DNA from: Chelatococcus sp.
Lineage (GTDB): Bacteria; Pseudomonadota; Alphaproteobacteria; Rhizobiales; Beijerinckiaceae
NCBI GenBank assembly: GCA_003248805.1
Contig: QFQY01000030.1
Coordinates: forward strand, 12,518-76,517
Length of the DNA stretch: 64,000 bases
Reading direction: 5' to 3'
The notes below the pieces were generated by a model. That model saw only the letters and a list, made by a program, of their open reading frames with translations, had not been told where the DNA came from and ran no database searches. The stretch's first letter is position 1. Each line of letters starts with the position of its first letter. This document shows, in pieces, positions 41,135 through 50,201 of the stretch. The position numbers were made by a program, and so were the translations under genes.

Positions 41135-42036
41135 CCCGCCGGCCTCTCCTGCTGCGGCTGGTCGACGAGCTGCTCTCGGGGCGCGGCATCTGGCCGGCGG
41201 TGCCGGCCATCGTTGTGCTCGTCGTCGTCGCTGTCATTCCTTTCGGCGTGCTGCTCTCGCTGGGCTTCTCCGACATCACCGTGTCGCGCGGCGTCATCGT
41301 CTCGCAGGAGTTCTCGCTCGGCCACCTCACAGCCGCGCTCGCGGACCCGCTCTACCACATCACCTTCCAGCGCTCGCTCACACTGGCGCTGACGACGACG
41401 CTGTTCTGCGCGCTGCTCGGCTTCCCGGTCGCCTATCTCTTCCTGATCGGTGGCCCCTGGACCCGGCGCATCATCCTCGTGCTGACGATCGCGCCGATCC
41501 TGACCAGCGGTATCGTCCGGACCTATGCCTGGATCGTCATTCTCGGCGGCCGCGGTGTGGTCAATGCGACGCTGATGGAGTTCGGGCTGATTGCGCAGCC
41601 GCTGCGCATCATCAACACGCACTGGGCCGTTCTGATCGGCATGGTGCAGATCCATCTGCCGATCATGATCCTGCCGCTGATCGCGGTGATGAGCCGGCAT
41701 GACTCAAGGCTCGAAGAGGCCTCCGCCAATCTCGGCGCCAGCCGGCTGGCGACGCTGCGAACCATCATCCTGCCGCTGAGCGTGCCCGGGCTCGGCACCG
41801 GCGCCGCGCTCGTCTTTACGCTCAGCTACACCACCTTCGTGGTGCCGCAGCTCCTCGGCGGCGGCAATTACCTGAATGCTGCGACGATGGTCTACGAGCA
41901 GGTGGTCTACTCGCTGCAATGGAGTAAGGGCGCGGTGACGGCCATGATCCTCATGGCGACCTGTCTCGCCGTGCTGCTGGTCTTCGCCTGGCTGACGCAT
42001 ATCGCCACGCGCTGGACACGGGTGGCGCAGCGATGA
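41131..42036 (+). CDS. ABC permease, PotB type
   Basis: 301 residues, six membrane segments (for example IWPAVPAIVVLVVVAVIPFG). The motif SGIVRTYAWIVILGGRGVVN and the EAA loop EEASANLGASRLATLRTIIL identify the family. Start and stop overlap neighbours by ATGA. It pairs with the permease at 42033. Confidence 0.92.
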   Translation: MTRRPLLLRLVDELLSGRGIWPAVPAIVVLVVVAVIPFGVLLSLGFSDITVSRGVIVSQEFSLGHLTAALADPLYHITFQRSLTLALTTTLFCALLGFPVAYLFLIGGPWTRRIILVLTIAPILTSGIVRTYAWIVILGGRGVVNATLMEFGLIAQPLRIINTHWAVLIGMVQIHLPIMILPLIAVMSRHDSRLEEASANLGASRLATLRTIILPLSVPGLGTGAALVFTLSYTTFVVPQLLGGGNYLNAATMVYEQVVYSLQWSKGAVTAMILMATCLAVLLVFAWLTHIATRWTRVAQR

Positions 42037-42848
42037 AGCGGATCGACGGCGCGGAACTCCTCGACCGGCTCGGCATCGGCTTCATCATTGCGCTGGCGGT
42101 GCTGGCGCTCGCGCTGCTGCTGCTGCCGGCCGTCATCGTCGTCGTGATGTCCTTCGACACGCGCGGCTATATCAGCTTCCCGCCCGCCGGCTTCACGCTC
42201 GACTGGTACGTCAAGGTGTTCAACCAGCCGGTGCTGGTGAACGCGATGTGGACGAGCATCAAGGTCGGGCTCTACGTCACCGCGCTCTGCATCGCGCTCG
42301 GCGTGCCGACCGCGCTGGCCTGCGCGCGCGGCGATTTCCGAGGTGCCACCGCGCTGTCGGTCTTCGTACTGGTGCCGCATATGGTGCCAGGCATCGTGCT
42401 CGGCGTCGCCGTGCTGTTCTCGGGCGCGCTGCTCGGCATCGGCCCCTCGATTGGGCTGCAGTCGGTGTCGCTCTCGGTCTATGTCATGGCCGTGATGGTA
42501 CGCACCGTAATGGCGCGGCTGCAAAGGCTCGATCCGCTGCTGGAACAGGCCTCCGCCAATCTTGGCGCGAGCCGGTGGCAGACGTTCCGCACCATCACCC
42601 TGCCGCTGCTGCTGCCCGCGATCCTGGCCGGCGCAGTCTTCACCTTCATCGAGGGCGTGGACAATCTCTCGGTGACGATCTTCACCCATGGCTATCGCGA
42701 CCGGCCGCTACCGATCGAGCTGCTCGCCATCGTCCAGAACAGCAGTTCGCCTCTGGTCGCCGCCGTCTCCAGCATACAGATCCTGCTGGCGATGCTCGCT
42801 CTTCTGGCGATCTCGCTGACGATCGGCCTCGAGCGCGTCAATGATTGA
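42033..42848 (+). CDS. ABC permease, PotC type
   Basis: 271 residues, six membrane segments. The EAA loop is EQASANLGASRWQTFRTITL, followed by EGVDNLSVTIFTHGYRDRPL. It ends the importer operon. About 85 bases after its stop the sequence enters IS-derived DNA, so any further genes of this operon may have been lost. Confidence 0.92.
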   Translation: MKRIDGAELLDRLGIGFIIALAVLALALLLLPAVIVVVMSFDTRGYISFPPAGFTLDWYVKVFNQPVLVNAMWTSIKVGLYVTALCIALGVPTALACARGDFRGATALSVFVLVPHMVPGIVLGVAVLFSGALLGIGPSIGLQSVSLSVYVMAVMVRTVMARLQRLDPLLEQASANLGASRWQTFRTITLPLLLPAILAGAVFTFIEGVDNLSVTIFTHGYRDRPLPIELLAIVQNSSSPLVAAVSSIQILLAMLALLAISLTIGLERVND

Positions 42849-42932
42849 GTACGCAGGCTGTCAAGCCTTCTCACGGTTTAAACTGGCCTACTCCGGCTTC
42901 GTGGACCCGAAGACGGCCTATTTGACGGCTTG

Positions 42933-43180
42933 GCGCCGATACCGTTGAAAAAGTCGCCGTTGCTGCGGGCGTGAAGTCCTGATTCAGTCGTTCTCGGCTG
43001 GAGGGCGGCACAATGATGGGCGAGCGGCAGGTGGCGCAGGAGGCGCTGTTCTACGAGTTCAGCCTGGAGCGGCATGTTCCGGCTGATCATGGGATCCGCT
43101 CCATCGACCGGTTTGTCGATCTTTCGGAGTGGAGTTGGAGTTGCCCCGGTTTCGTGGGCACCCTCGAAGTCATTTTCTGA
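42933..43180 (+). mobile_element. Remnant of an IS1182/IS5-like element: one end and transposase N-terminus
   Basis: The motif at 42933-42961 (GCGCCGATACCGTTGAAAAA and following bases) recurs nearly unchanged at 57092-57121 and looks like an IS end. After it, an ATG at 43013 with an upstream GGAGGG site opens MMGERQVAQEALFYEFSLER and HVPADHGIRSIDRFVDLS, the typical N-terminus of DDE transposases of this type. Homology ends near 43126, where sequence resembling an IS3 end (GTTGCCCCGGTTTCGTGG) takes over. It was probably interrupted by the IS3 insertion. Confidence 0.65.
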
Positions 43181-43187
43181 GTGTCAG

Positions 43188-43812
43188 ATGCCGCGTTTTC
43201 GAGCTGCGTATCCGCCGGAGTTCCGGCGGCAGATGGTGGAGCCGGTCCGATCCGGGCCAACGCCTGAAGAGCTGTCGCGGGAGTTCGAGCCGAGCGCGCG
43301 ATCCATCGCGAACTGGGCCCGTCGAGCTGATCGCGATGCCGGCAGGCGCAGCGATGGCGCGACGACGGCCGAGCGCGAAGAGCTGATCCGCCTTCGCCGC
43401 GAGAACCAGCGCCTGCGCCAGGAGCGCGATATCCTGTCAAAGGCGGCAGCCTGGTTCGCGCGGGAGAGCAACTCGATCAAGACCATGGCCCGCGTCTTCA
43501 AAGTCTCCGCGTCAGGCTATGATGCCTGGCGTGGCAGGCCTGCCTCGGCGCGAGCGACTGCCGACCTTCACCTCACCTGGAAGATCCGCACGATCCATGC
43601 CGCCTCGCGCAAGACCTGTGGTGCGCCGCGGATCCATGCCGAGCTCGAGGCCGACGGGGTCGCCATCGGCAAGAAGCGTGTTGCCCGCATGATGGGCGCG
43701 GCCGGGCTCGTCGACGCCAGCCGGCGCAGAAGCGTCACGACGACGAGGCGCGATCCCGGTCGTCGGCCAGCCAATGACCTCGTGCGCGGCGCGAGGCGGC
43801 CGGTTTGGGGAT
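43188..43812 (+). pseudogene. Truncated IS3-family transposase (OrfA plus part of OrfB, in one frame)
   Basis: OrfA begins MPRFRAAYPPEFRRQMVEPV and ends with the coiled coil RLRRENQRLRQERDILSKAA. The frame then continues directly into OrfB: MARVFKVSASGYDAWRGRPA, then GAPRIHAELEADGVAIGKKR and VARMMGAAGLVDASRRRSVT. In intact elements the two parts are in different frames joined by frameshifting; here the linker is deleted. The DDE catalytic part is absent, since homology stops before 43815 where the RpiR gene begins. It cannot be active. Confidence 0.75.
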
Positions 43813-43818
43813 GGGAGT

Positions 43819-44742
43819 CTAAAACCGCTTGGTGGATAGCACGTCGAAGGTCCGGCCGATCGTCGCGACCGCCTTGTCGTAATCTGCCAGCGAAAGGCAG
43901 GCGATCAGGGCGTCGATGACGGCGAGTTGCGCAATGCGGCTCGTCATCGCCTCGGTGCGGAACTGCGTCTCGCGCGCCATGGTGTTCAGCACGACATCGG
44001 CATGGGCGAGCAGTGGTGACTTGCCGAAATTCGTGATGCAGATCGTGCTCGCTCCCGCCTCCTTGGCCAGCCGCGTCGCCGTGACCGTCTCGTGCGTCGA
44101 GCCCGAATGCGAGATCGTGATGGTCGCGACATCCGGGCCGGTCAAGGAGGCGCTGATCGCCTGGACGTGCGAGTCGACCACCACCTTGGATTCCACGCCG
44201 ATGCGCAGCAAACGGTAGTTGGCATCCTCCGCGATCGGCGCTGCACTGCCGATGCCGTAAAGTTCGACGCGACGCGCTCCGCGGATCGCAGCGACCGCAC
44301 GCTCCATAGCGGCCTTGTCGAGCACCTTCATTGTGTCGTGCAGCGCCTGGAGATCGCTGCCGAAGATTTTTTCGATAACCGTTCCGACGTCGTCCGCCCG
44401 GGCGAGGTCCTCATGGATGAACTGCACAGGCTGTACGAGATCGCGCGCCAGGGCGATCTTGACCTGCTGGAACCCCCGGGCCCCCAGCTGGCGGCAGAGC
44501 GAGATCACGCTGCCCTCGCTCGCCTCGGCCCGCTCCGCGACCTCCGTCACCGACATATGCACCACCTCGGCCGCGTGGCCGAGAATGACATCGGCGATGC
44601 GGGCGGCCGTCGGCGGCAAGGCCGGCCGCAGCGCGGTCAGACGCTCGATGACCCCGTCGAAATCGACCTGCGAGACCTGGCGCGGACCATCGGGGCTTTC
44701 GGGCATCGCATCGGCATCCGGCTTGGGTCTGGGAGCGGTCAT
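43819..44742 (-). CDS. RpiR-family regulator (HTH plus SIS domain)
   Basis: 307 residues from ATG 44742, which overlaps the HAD gene stop (ATGA). The N-terminal HTH_6 domain includes MSVTEVAERAEASEGSVISL and CRQLGARGFQQVKIALARDL. The C-terminal SIS domain (about 140-280) has RVELYGIGSAAPIAEDANYR and ATITISHSGSTHETVTATRL, which bind a sugar phosphate. It likely governs the divergent Dpp-type importer and the HAD phosphatase. Its 3' end abuts the truncated IS3 element but the reading frame looks complete (ends TKRF). Confidence 0.92.
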   Translation of the reverse strand: MTAPRPKPDADAMPESPDGPRQVSQVDFDGVIERLTALRPALPPTAARIADVILGHAAEVVHMSVTEVAERAEASEGSVISLCRQLGARGFQQVKIALARDLVQPVQFIHEDLARADDVGTVIEKIFGSDLQALHDTMKVLDKAAMERAVAAIRGARRVELYGIGSAAPIAEDANYRLLRIGVESKVVVDSHVQAISASLTGPDVATITISHSGSTHETVTATRLAKEAGASTICITNFGKSPLLAHADVVLNTMARETQFRTEAMTSRIAQLAVIDALIACLSLADYDKAVATIGRTFDVLSTKRF

Positions 44743-45500
44743 GCGGGCAAGGCGACCACGGCTGCCTCGCCCGGACAAGTCTCCTCTCGCTCGATGGACG
44801 GAAACCCGCCGCCTGCGATGTCGACATAACGGATCCCGAAGCGGCGCGCGCCCTCGCCGTCGGTCCGCGGATTGTCGCCCAGCATCGCGACTCTCCGCTT
44901 GGGCAGGCCGAGCAAAGCCAGAGCCAGCTCGAACAAGGCAGGCTCCGGCTTGCCGATGACGTCGTAGTCCACCGGCCCAGTGCAGGCGAGCAAAGCCGCG
45001 AGCAGCGCCCCTGTTTCCGGCACCACCGTGCCGCCGGGCCCTGGATGGACCAGATCGGGATTGGCGACGACAAGCTCGGCACCGGTCCTGACCGCGTTCG
45101 CGGCCAGGGCGAGCCTGGCATGACCGAAGCTGCGGTCTCGCCCCAGAAAGACGAGATCCGGCTGGGACCGCACCGGCCTGAGGCCACGCTCGCGGGCGTG
45201 GTTTTCCAGAGCCCGGCTTGCCAGCATGAGCACCCTCGCCCCGGGGCGGCGGATGGCGATGCCGTCGAGCGCCGCGGCTCCCGCCAGCACGATACGACCG
45301 GGGGCGACGTCGAGCCCAATCCGCCGCAGCGCGACCGATAGCTGGGTCGGCGTGTGCTCGGCGTCGTTCGAGACGACGACGAAGCGCTCTTCGCAGGCCC
45401 GCAGGAAGGCCGCCGCCCCCGGCATGGCCTGACCGCCGCAGGCGAGCGTGCCGTCCAGATCGATCAGCCAGCCTCGAATGTCGTCCGCCGCGCGCACCAT
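44739..45500 (-). CDS. HAD-superfamily phosphatase, NagD type (HAD-IIA)
   Basis: 253 residues. Catalytic motif I is WLIDLDGTLACGG with the nucleophilic aspartate; motif II lies near FVVVSNDAEHTP; the lysine is in VIGKPEPALFELAL and the acidic motif is MLGDNPRTDGEGARRFG. NagD/PGP relatives dephosphorylate small phosphates such as nucleotides or glycerol phosphate. It is co-transcribed with RpiR (overlap) and divergent from a Dpp-type importer plus a metallophosphoesterase, so the cluster probably handles a phosphorylated compound. Confidence 0.9.
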   Translation of the reverse strand: MVRAADDIRGWLIDLDGTLACGGQAMPGAAAFLRACEERFVVVSNDAEHTPTQLSVALRRIGLDVAPGRIVLAGAAALDGIAIRRPGARVLMLASRALENHARERGLRPVRSQPDLVFLGRDRSFGHARLALAANAVRTGAELVVANPDLVHPGPGGTVVPETGALLAALLACTGPVDYDVIGKPEPALFELALALLGLPKRRVAMLGDNPRTDGEGARRFGIRYVDIAGGGFPSIEREETCPGEAAVVALPA

Positions 45501-45530
45501 CGACTCCCGATTCCTCTGCCGACGGAGATG

Positions 45531-45596
45531 GTCTCAGTTTGTCTCAGTGTCAACCGCACAGGATGCTGAGCTTATTTCATGAAGCTGTCATGGAAC
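45531..45596. promoter_or_regulatory. Direct repeats and imperfect palindrome between HAD/RpiR and DppB genes
   Basis: GTCTCAGT is repeated ten bases apart (45531-45538 and 45541-45548), one helical turn. Further on, TTTCATGA and TCATGGAA (about 45576-45595) form an imperfect palindrome. These are the best operator candidates for the RpiR regulator in the divergent 45501-45659 region. Confidence 0.4.
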
Positions 45597-45659
45597 TTCG
45601 CCAGAAGCCCTGGTGCCGGCCCCCACAGGGCTGGTCGCCAGCCCGGCCATAGGGATGCC

Positions 45660-46583
45660 ATGCTTTCCTTTCTCGCCAGCCGCCTCCTGCGCATGACGAT
45701 CACGCTCTGGGCGATCGTCACCGCTGTCTTCCTGGCGACGCGGCTCACCGGCAACCCAATCGACTTCCTGATGCCGGACGGGCTCGACGCCGCCTCCCGC
45801 GCCGAAATGATCGCCTATTGGGGGCTCGACCGGCCCGTCGCCGAGCAATACCTGCTGTTCTGGAAATCGCTTCTGTCGGGTGATTTCGGCCTGGGACTGA
45901 TGGAGCGGCGCCCGGTCGCGGTGATCTTCGGCGAGCGGCTCTGGCAGAGCGCCTCGCTCCTCCTCGCCACGCTCGCGCTGACGGTCGCGGTAGGCGTGCC
46001 CCTCGGCATCCTCGCCGCCTTGTGGCGCGGGCAGCCGCGGGGCCAGGGTGTGCTCTTCGTCGCCTTCCTCGGCTATGCGGTGCCGAACTTCGTCCTCGCC
46101 ATCCTCCTGCTGCTCGTCTTCTCCTATACGCTGCACTGGCTGCCGAGCGCCGGCTCCGCCACCCTGCTGCATTATGCGATGCCGACGGTGGCGCTGGCCG
46201 CCTATTTCATCGCCGCGCTGACCCGCTACACGCGCAACGCGATGCTCGACGTCCTCTCCGAGGACTATATGCGCACCGCCCGCGCCAAAGGCCTGCCGGA
46301 ACGCGCCATCATTCTGCAGCATGGGCTGCGCAACGCGCTGATCCCGGTGATCACGGTGCTCGGCCTGCAGATCACCACGCTCGTCTCCGGGGCCGTCGTG
46401 GTCGAGACCGTCTTCGCCTGGAACGGCATCGGCGATCTCCTGGTGGGAGCCACGCTGCGCCGCGACTATCCGGTCCTGCAATTCGGCGTCCTCGTCGTCG
46501 CCGCCACCGTCATCCTCGTCAATTTCGCGGTCGACCTCGCCTATGCGGCGTCGGACCCGCGCGTGCGCCTGGTGGGGGCCTGA
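45660..46583 (+). CDS. Dipeptide/oligopeptide-type ABC permease (DppB-like)
   Basis: 307 residues from ATG 45660 (AGGG upstream); longer in-frame starts extend into a non-conserved region. Typical DppB start: MLSFLASRLLRMTITLWAIV and FLATRLTGNPIDFLMPDG. The EAA-type loop is EDYMRTARAKGLPERAIILQ with HGLRNALIPVITVLGLQ, and VVETVFAWNGIGDLL follows. About six membrane segments. First gene of the importer; DppC follows six bases after the stop. The family carries peptides, opines, sugars and glycerophospho compounds. Confidence 0.9.
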   Translation: MLSFLASRLLRMTITLWAIVTAVFLATRLTGNPIDFLMPDGLDAASRAEMIAYWGLDRPVAEQYLLFWKSLLSGDFGLGLMERRPVAVIFGERLWQSASLLLATLALTVAVGVPLGILAALWRGQPRGQGVLFVAFLGYAVPNFVLAILLLLVFSYTLHWLPSAGSATLLHYAMPTVALAAYFIAALTRYTRNAMLDVLSEDYMRTARAKGLPERAIILQHGLRNALIPVITVLGLQITTLVSGAVVVETVFAWNGIGDLLVGATLRRDYPVLQFGVLVVAATVILVNFAVDLAYAASDPRVRLVGA

Positions 46584-46589
46584 GCCGTC

Positions 46590-47495
46590 ATGACCGAGAT
46601 CGCCGACACCGAGCTGCTGCTGGCCCCGCGCCGGGTGCTGCCGCGCTTGAAGATGCCGTCCCTGGCGAGCGGGGACTGGCTCGTAACTGCAGCGCTCCTG
46701 CTGGGCCTCGTTCTTCTGGCGCTCGCCCTGCTGGCGCCGCTGGTTTCGCCCTTCGAACCCGACCACCAGCGTCTTCTGGCAAGGCTGAAGCCGCCAGCCG
46801 GCTTTGCCGGGGCAGGCCCTGCCCATTGGCTCGGGACGGACCAGCTCGGCCGGGATCTGCTCTCCCGCTGCTTGCACGGCCTGCGGCTCACTCTGGCGCT
46901 CGCGCTGTTCGGCACCCTGCTCGGGCTCACCCTGGGCGCTGCGCTCGGCCTCGCCGCAGGGCTGATGCGGGGCTGGGCCGACGCCCTGATCATGGGGCTG
47001 ACGGACATCATGATGTCCCTGCCCTTCACCCTGGTCGCGCTCTTCGTCGTCGCGCTGGCCGGCACGGACGTCACCGTGCTGATCTGCGTGCTCGGCATCG
47101 CTTACTGGGCGCATTTCGCCCGGCTGATCCGAGCCCAGGTGCTGAGCCTGCGCGAGATGCCCTTCGTCGAGGCCGCCCGCGCGGCCGGAGCGTGCCCCTG
47201 GCGGATCGCGACCGTGCACATGATCCCGAACCTGGTCTCGCCCGTCGTCGTGATGGCGAGCCTGAACTTCTCCAACCTGATCCTGCTGGAATCGGCACTC
47301 TCCTTCCTCGGCCTGGGCGTGCAGCCGCCGACGGCGACGCTCGGGTCCATGGTCGGCCAGGGCCGCGACTACATGGCCTCCGCCCCCTGGATCGTCGCGG
47401 TCCCGGCCCTCTTCATCGTGCTCGTGAGCCTCGTCGCCATGCTGCTGGGCGACGCGCTGCGCGACCGCCTCGATCCGCGCCTGCACCGGCGCTGA
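46590..47495 (+). CDS. Dipeptide/oligopeptide-type ABC permease (DppC-like)
   Basis: 301 residues. The DppC hallmark HWLGTDQLGRDLLSRCLHGL sits after the first helix (about 76-95). The coupling loop is MPFVEAARAAGACPWRIATV with HMIPNLVSPVVVMASL, followed by LESALSFLGLGVQPPTATLG. It partners with DppB. No DppD/DppF ATPase genes are found in this cluster, so the transporter must borrow ATPases encoded elsewhere. Confidence 0.9.
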   Translation: MTEIADTELLLAPRRVLPRLKMPSLASGDWLVTAALLLGLVLLALALLAPLVSPFEPDHQRLLARLKPPAGFAGAGPAHWLGTDQLGRDLLSRCLHGLRLTLALALFGTLLGLTLGAALGLAAGLMRGWADALIMGLTDIMMSLPFTLVALFVVALAGTDVTVLICVLGIAYWAHFARLIRAQVLSLREMPFVEAARAAGACPWRIATVHMIPNLVSPVVVMASLNFSNLILLESALSFLGLGVQPPTATLGSMVGQGRDYMASAPWIVAVPALFIVLVSLVAMLLGDALRDRLDPRLHRR

Positions 47496-47531
47496 CCCAT
47501 TCCGCTCATCCGAACAAAGGGATCGATCTCC

Positions 47532-49097
47532 ATGCGCAACACCCTGAAGGCCCTGGCCATAGCCGCCCTGTCGGCGACTGCGCTGATCGGCGCCGCCGCT
47601 GCTCAGGAACTGAAGGTCGGCGTCCAGAACATGGCGCCCTGGCTCGACCCCGGCCGCGACTTCTCGAATGTGGGCTCGCAATTCTACTTCAACGCCTTCG
47701 ATCCGCTGATCGGCAAGGATGCGACGAAGGCCGAGAGCGTCTGGCAGCCCGGCATCGCCACCAATTGGAAGCAGGTCTCGCCGACCGTGTTCGAGCTTAA
47801 GATCCGGCAGGGCGTGACCTTCCACAACGGCGACCCGATGACCGTCGAGGATGTCGTGTTCTCCTTCGACCGCATCATCAACTCCACCTTCCCGCCCTAC
47901 ACGGTCCGCAAGCGCGACACGCTGCCGAACATGGCCAAGGTCGAGGCCGTCGATGCCGAGACCGTGCGCATCACGGCAGCCCGGCCTGAGCCTCTGTTCG
48001 AGACGCTGCTCAACGTGCAGCAGGGCATGATCGTGCCCAAGAAATACGTCATGGGCCTGACCGGGGACCCGAACGTCGCCGAGGCGTCCGATTTCGAGGC
48101 CTTCGCGCTGAAGCCTGTCGGGACCGGCCCCTACAAGATCACCGAATTCGTCCCCAACCAGCGGCTGGTCTATGAGCGCTTCGACGGCTTCTGGGGCGAG
48201 AAGGCGCCGTTCCAGAAGGTCACGATCACCCGCATCCCCGAGCTCTCCGGCCGGCTGACGGCGCTGAAGAATGGCGAGGTCGATCTCATCACCAATATCC
48301 CGCCGGACCAGATCGAGCCGATCGCGGGCGACCCCAAGCTGAAGGCGGAGGGGATGCAGACGCCGCTCTTCCACGTCGTCATCTTCAACACCCAGAACCC
48401 GAAGATGGCCAATCCGAAGCTGCGCCAGGCGCTGTCCTATGCCATCGACCGCAAGACGTTGAACGAGGCTCTGTGGTTCGGAAAGGCCAAGGTGCCGACC
48501 TCGCACAGCTTTGCGCAGTTCGGCCCGCTCTACATGCCCGAGCTGAACACCTTCGAATACGACCCCGCCAAGGCGAAGGCGCTGCTCAAGGAAGCAGGCT
48601 ATGACGGCTTCCCGATCCGCTACGACATCCAGGCAGCCTACTACACCAATGGTCTGCTCGCCGCGCAGGCGATCCAGGAGATGTGGGCCGCCGTCGGCGT
48701 CAAGATGCAGCTGAACGTCACCGAGCAGTGGACGGGCTCGGAACCCAGCATGATGGCGCGCGGCTGGTCGAACCCGATGTATTTCCCCGACCCCGCGGGC
48801 GCCTTCGGCATCATGTGGGCACCGACCGGCAACTCGGCCTCGGAAGGTCGGTTCAAGGCCAACGATGCCTATGTCGCTCTGTGGGACAGGTTCCGCTTCT
48901 CCACCGACCTGGCCGAGCGAAAGGAGGCCTATGCGGGGCTGATGCAGGCCATCAAGAACGACCCGCCCGTCCTGCCGCTCTACCAGCCCTACGAGTCCTA
49001 CGGCATGAAGCGCTCGCTCGCCTGGCGCCCTCTGCAGGGACACATCCCCTACGTGCTCGACTTCCGCGCCGGCCGCATCACGCTGGCTGCCCGCTGA
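47532..49097 (+). CDS. Periplasmic substrate-binding protein, family 5 (DppA-like)
   Basis: 521 residues with a signal peptide (LALAIAALSATALIGAAAAQ-like, ending near residue 25). Family 5 landmarks: LKIRQGVTFHNGDPMTVEDV (about 90-110), GTGPYKITEFVPNQRLVYER, KNGEVDLITNIPPDQIEPIA and LRQALSYAIDRKTLNEALWF. Such proteins are the specificity subunit of Dpp/Opp/Gsi systems. Located after DppB and DppC, 36 bases from the latter, and before a phosphoesterase. The ligand may be a phosphodiester or a peptide (inference). Confidence 0.92.
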   Translation: MRNTLKALAIAALSATALIGAAAAQELKVGVQNMAPWLDPGRDFSNVGSQFYFNAFDPLIGKDATKAESVWQPGIATNWKQVSPTVFELKIRQGVTFHNGDPMTVEDVVFSFDRIINSTFPPYTVRKRDTLPNMAKVEAVDAETVRITAARPEPLFETLLNVQQGMIVPKKYVMGLTGDPNVAEASDFEAFALKPVGTGPYKITEFVPNQRLVYERFDGFWGEKAPFQKVTITRIPELSGRLTALKNGEVDLITNIPPDQIEPIAGDPKLKAEGMQTPLFHVVIFNTQNPKMANPKLRQALSYAIDRKTLNEALWFGKAKVPTSHSFAQFGPLYMPELNTFEYDPAKAKALLKEAGYDGFPIRYDIQAAYYTNGLLAAQAIQEMWAAVGVKMQLNVTEQWTGSEPSMMARGWSNPMYFPDPAGAFGIMWAPTGNSASEGRFKANDAYVALWDRFRFSTDLAERKEAYAGLMQAIKNDPPVLPLYQPYESYGMKRSLAWRPLQGHIPYVLDFRAGRITLAAR

Positions 49098-49165
49098 GAC
49101 GCGATCGGGAGCCGGCCCGCCCGGCTCCCCTGCCCCCTGCCCTACCCTCCTGAACGAGCCCTTTC

Positions 49166-50065
49166 ATGACCCGATCCCTGCGCCTCGCCTTCGTCGCCGA
49201 TATCCACCACGGCGCGAACAGCTTCACCAAGGTCGGCACCGCGGCCCTGTCTCTGATGGAGGAGTTTCGCCGCTTCGTCGCCGACGCCAGGCCCGACGCC
49301 GTCATCGATCTCGGCGACCGCATCTCCGACGTCGATCACGCGACCGATCTCGGGCTTGAGCGGGAGGTCGCAGAGGCCTTTGCGCCGATCGCGGCTCCCC
49401 GCTTCCACCTCTGCGGCAATCATGACCGCGACCATCTCAGCGTCGCGGAGAACGAGGACATCCTGGGCCAGCCGCTCGGCCACCGCACGGTGGACCTCGG
49501 CGACTGGCGCCTCGTGCTCTGGGCCGCCGATTCCCGCATCCATCGCCCGGGCGGCTTTGTCCTGCGCGAGGCGGATCTGCTCTGGCTCGCCGCTACCGTC
49601 ACCGCTGCCGACAAGCCGCTGGTGGTGATGAGCCATGTGCCGGTTTCCGGCCATGGCCAGACCGGCAATTACTATTTCGAGCGCAACCCGGCCTCGTCGA
49701 CCTACCCCGGCGCAGAGCGCGTCCGCGCCGTGCTCGCCCGCGCCAAGGTGCCGATGGTCTGCATCGCCGGACATGTCCACTGGAACACGCTGACCACCGT
49801 CGATGCCATCCCGCATCTGACGCTGCAGTCTCTGACCGAGAGCTTCACCACCATGCCGGGGCCAGCCGGCGCCTATGCCCTGCTGGAGCTGGGAGACACT
49901 GTGAACTGGACGGTCCACGGCTTGGACCCCTTCACCGCCCGCATCGACCCAGCCGCCACCCTGCGGCGCTGGATGACGCCGCTTCAGCCCTTCGACGAGC
50001 ATCCCGAGCTTCGGCAGCGGAGGCTCGGCGCCGCCCTACAGGCAGATCGGCCAGCGGCTGCCTGA
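49166..50065 (+). CDS. Calcineurin-like metallophosphoesterase
   Basis: 299 residues. The binuclear metal motifs are all visible: D-x-H in FVADIHHGAN, GD in VIDLGDRISD, GNHD in HLCGNHDRDH, H in VMSHVPVSGHG and GHVH in CIAGHVHWN. It resembles the CpdA/GlpQ-like cyclic-nucleotide and glycerophosphodiesterase branch. No signal peptide is evident, so it is cytosolic. It follows the Dpp-type importer by 68 bases. Together with the NagD-type phosphatase it could hydrolyse an imported phosphodiester stepwise (inference). Confidence 0.9.
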   Translation: MTRSLRLAFVADIHHGANSFTKVGTAALSLMEEFRRFVADARPDAVIDLGDRISDVDHATDLGLEREVAEAFAPIAAPRFHLCGNHDRDHLSVAENEDILGQPLGHRTVDLGDWRLVLWAADSRIHRPGGFVLREADLLWLAATVTAADKPLVVMSHVPVSGHGQTGNYYFERNPASSTYPGAERVRAVLARAKVPMVCIAGHVHWNTLTTVDAIPHLTLQSLTESFTTMPGPAGAYALLELGDTVNWTVHGLDPFTARIDPAATLRRWMTPLQPFDEHPELRQRRLGAALQADRPAAA

Positions 50066-50084
50066 GATCGGGGGTCGCGTGGGC

Positions 50085-50183
50085 TTAAATCGGATAATCG
50101 CGCCGATGTGCCGGATGCGCCAGGGTCCTCAGCGCGAACGGCGCCATCGGGAACACCCCGGAGGCGGAAGTGGTGAGGGTCAT
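50085..50183 (-). pseudogene. Possible truncated dihydrodipicolinate-synthase-family gene start
   Basis: ATG 50183 opens a 32-codon frame starting MTLTTSASGVFPMAP. This resembles the N-terminus of DapA-family aldolases, which are often found in ABC catabolic operons, but after that the sequence diverges (FALRTLAHPAHRRDYPI) and stops. It lies 18 bases after the ATPase stop, as a next operon gene would. I read it as the stub left by a large internal deletion; a genuine short protein is less likely. Confidence 0.35.
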
Positions 50184-50201
50184 GGGATCTCTCGTTGAAG
50201 G

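Noticed and set aside
45588..49043. Minus-strand open frame of 1151 codons
   Set aside because: Antisense shadow of the DppB, DppC and DppA genes, which have clear family motifs on the plus strand.
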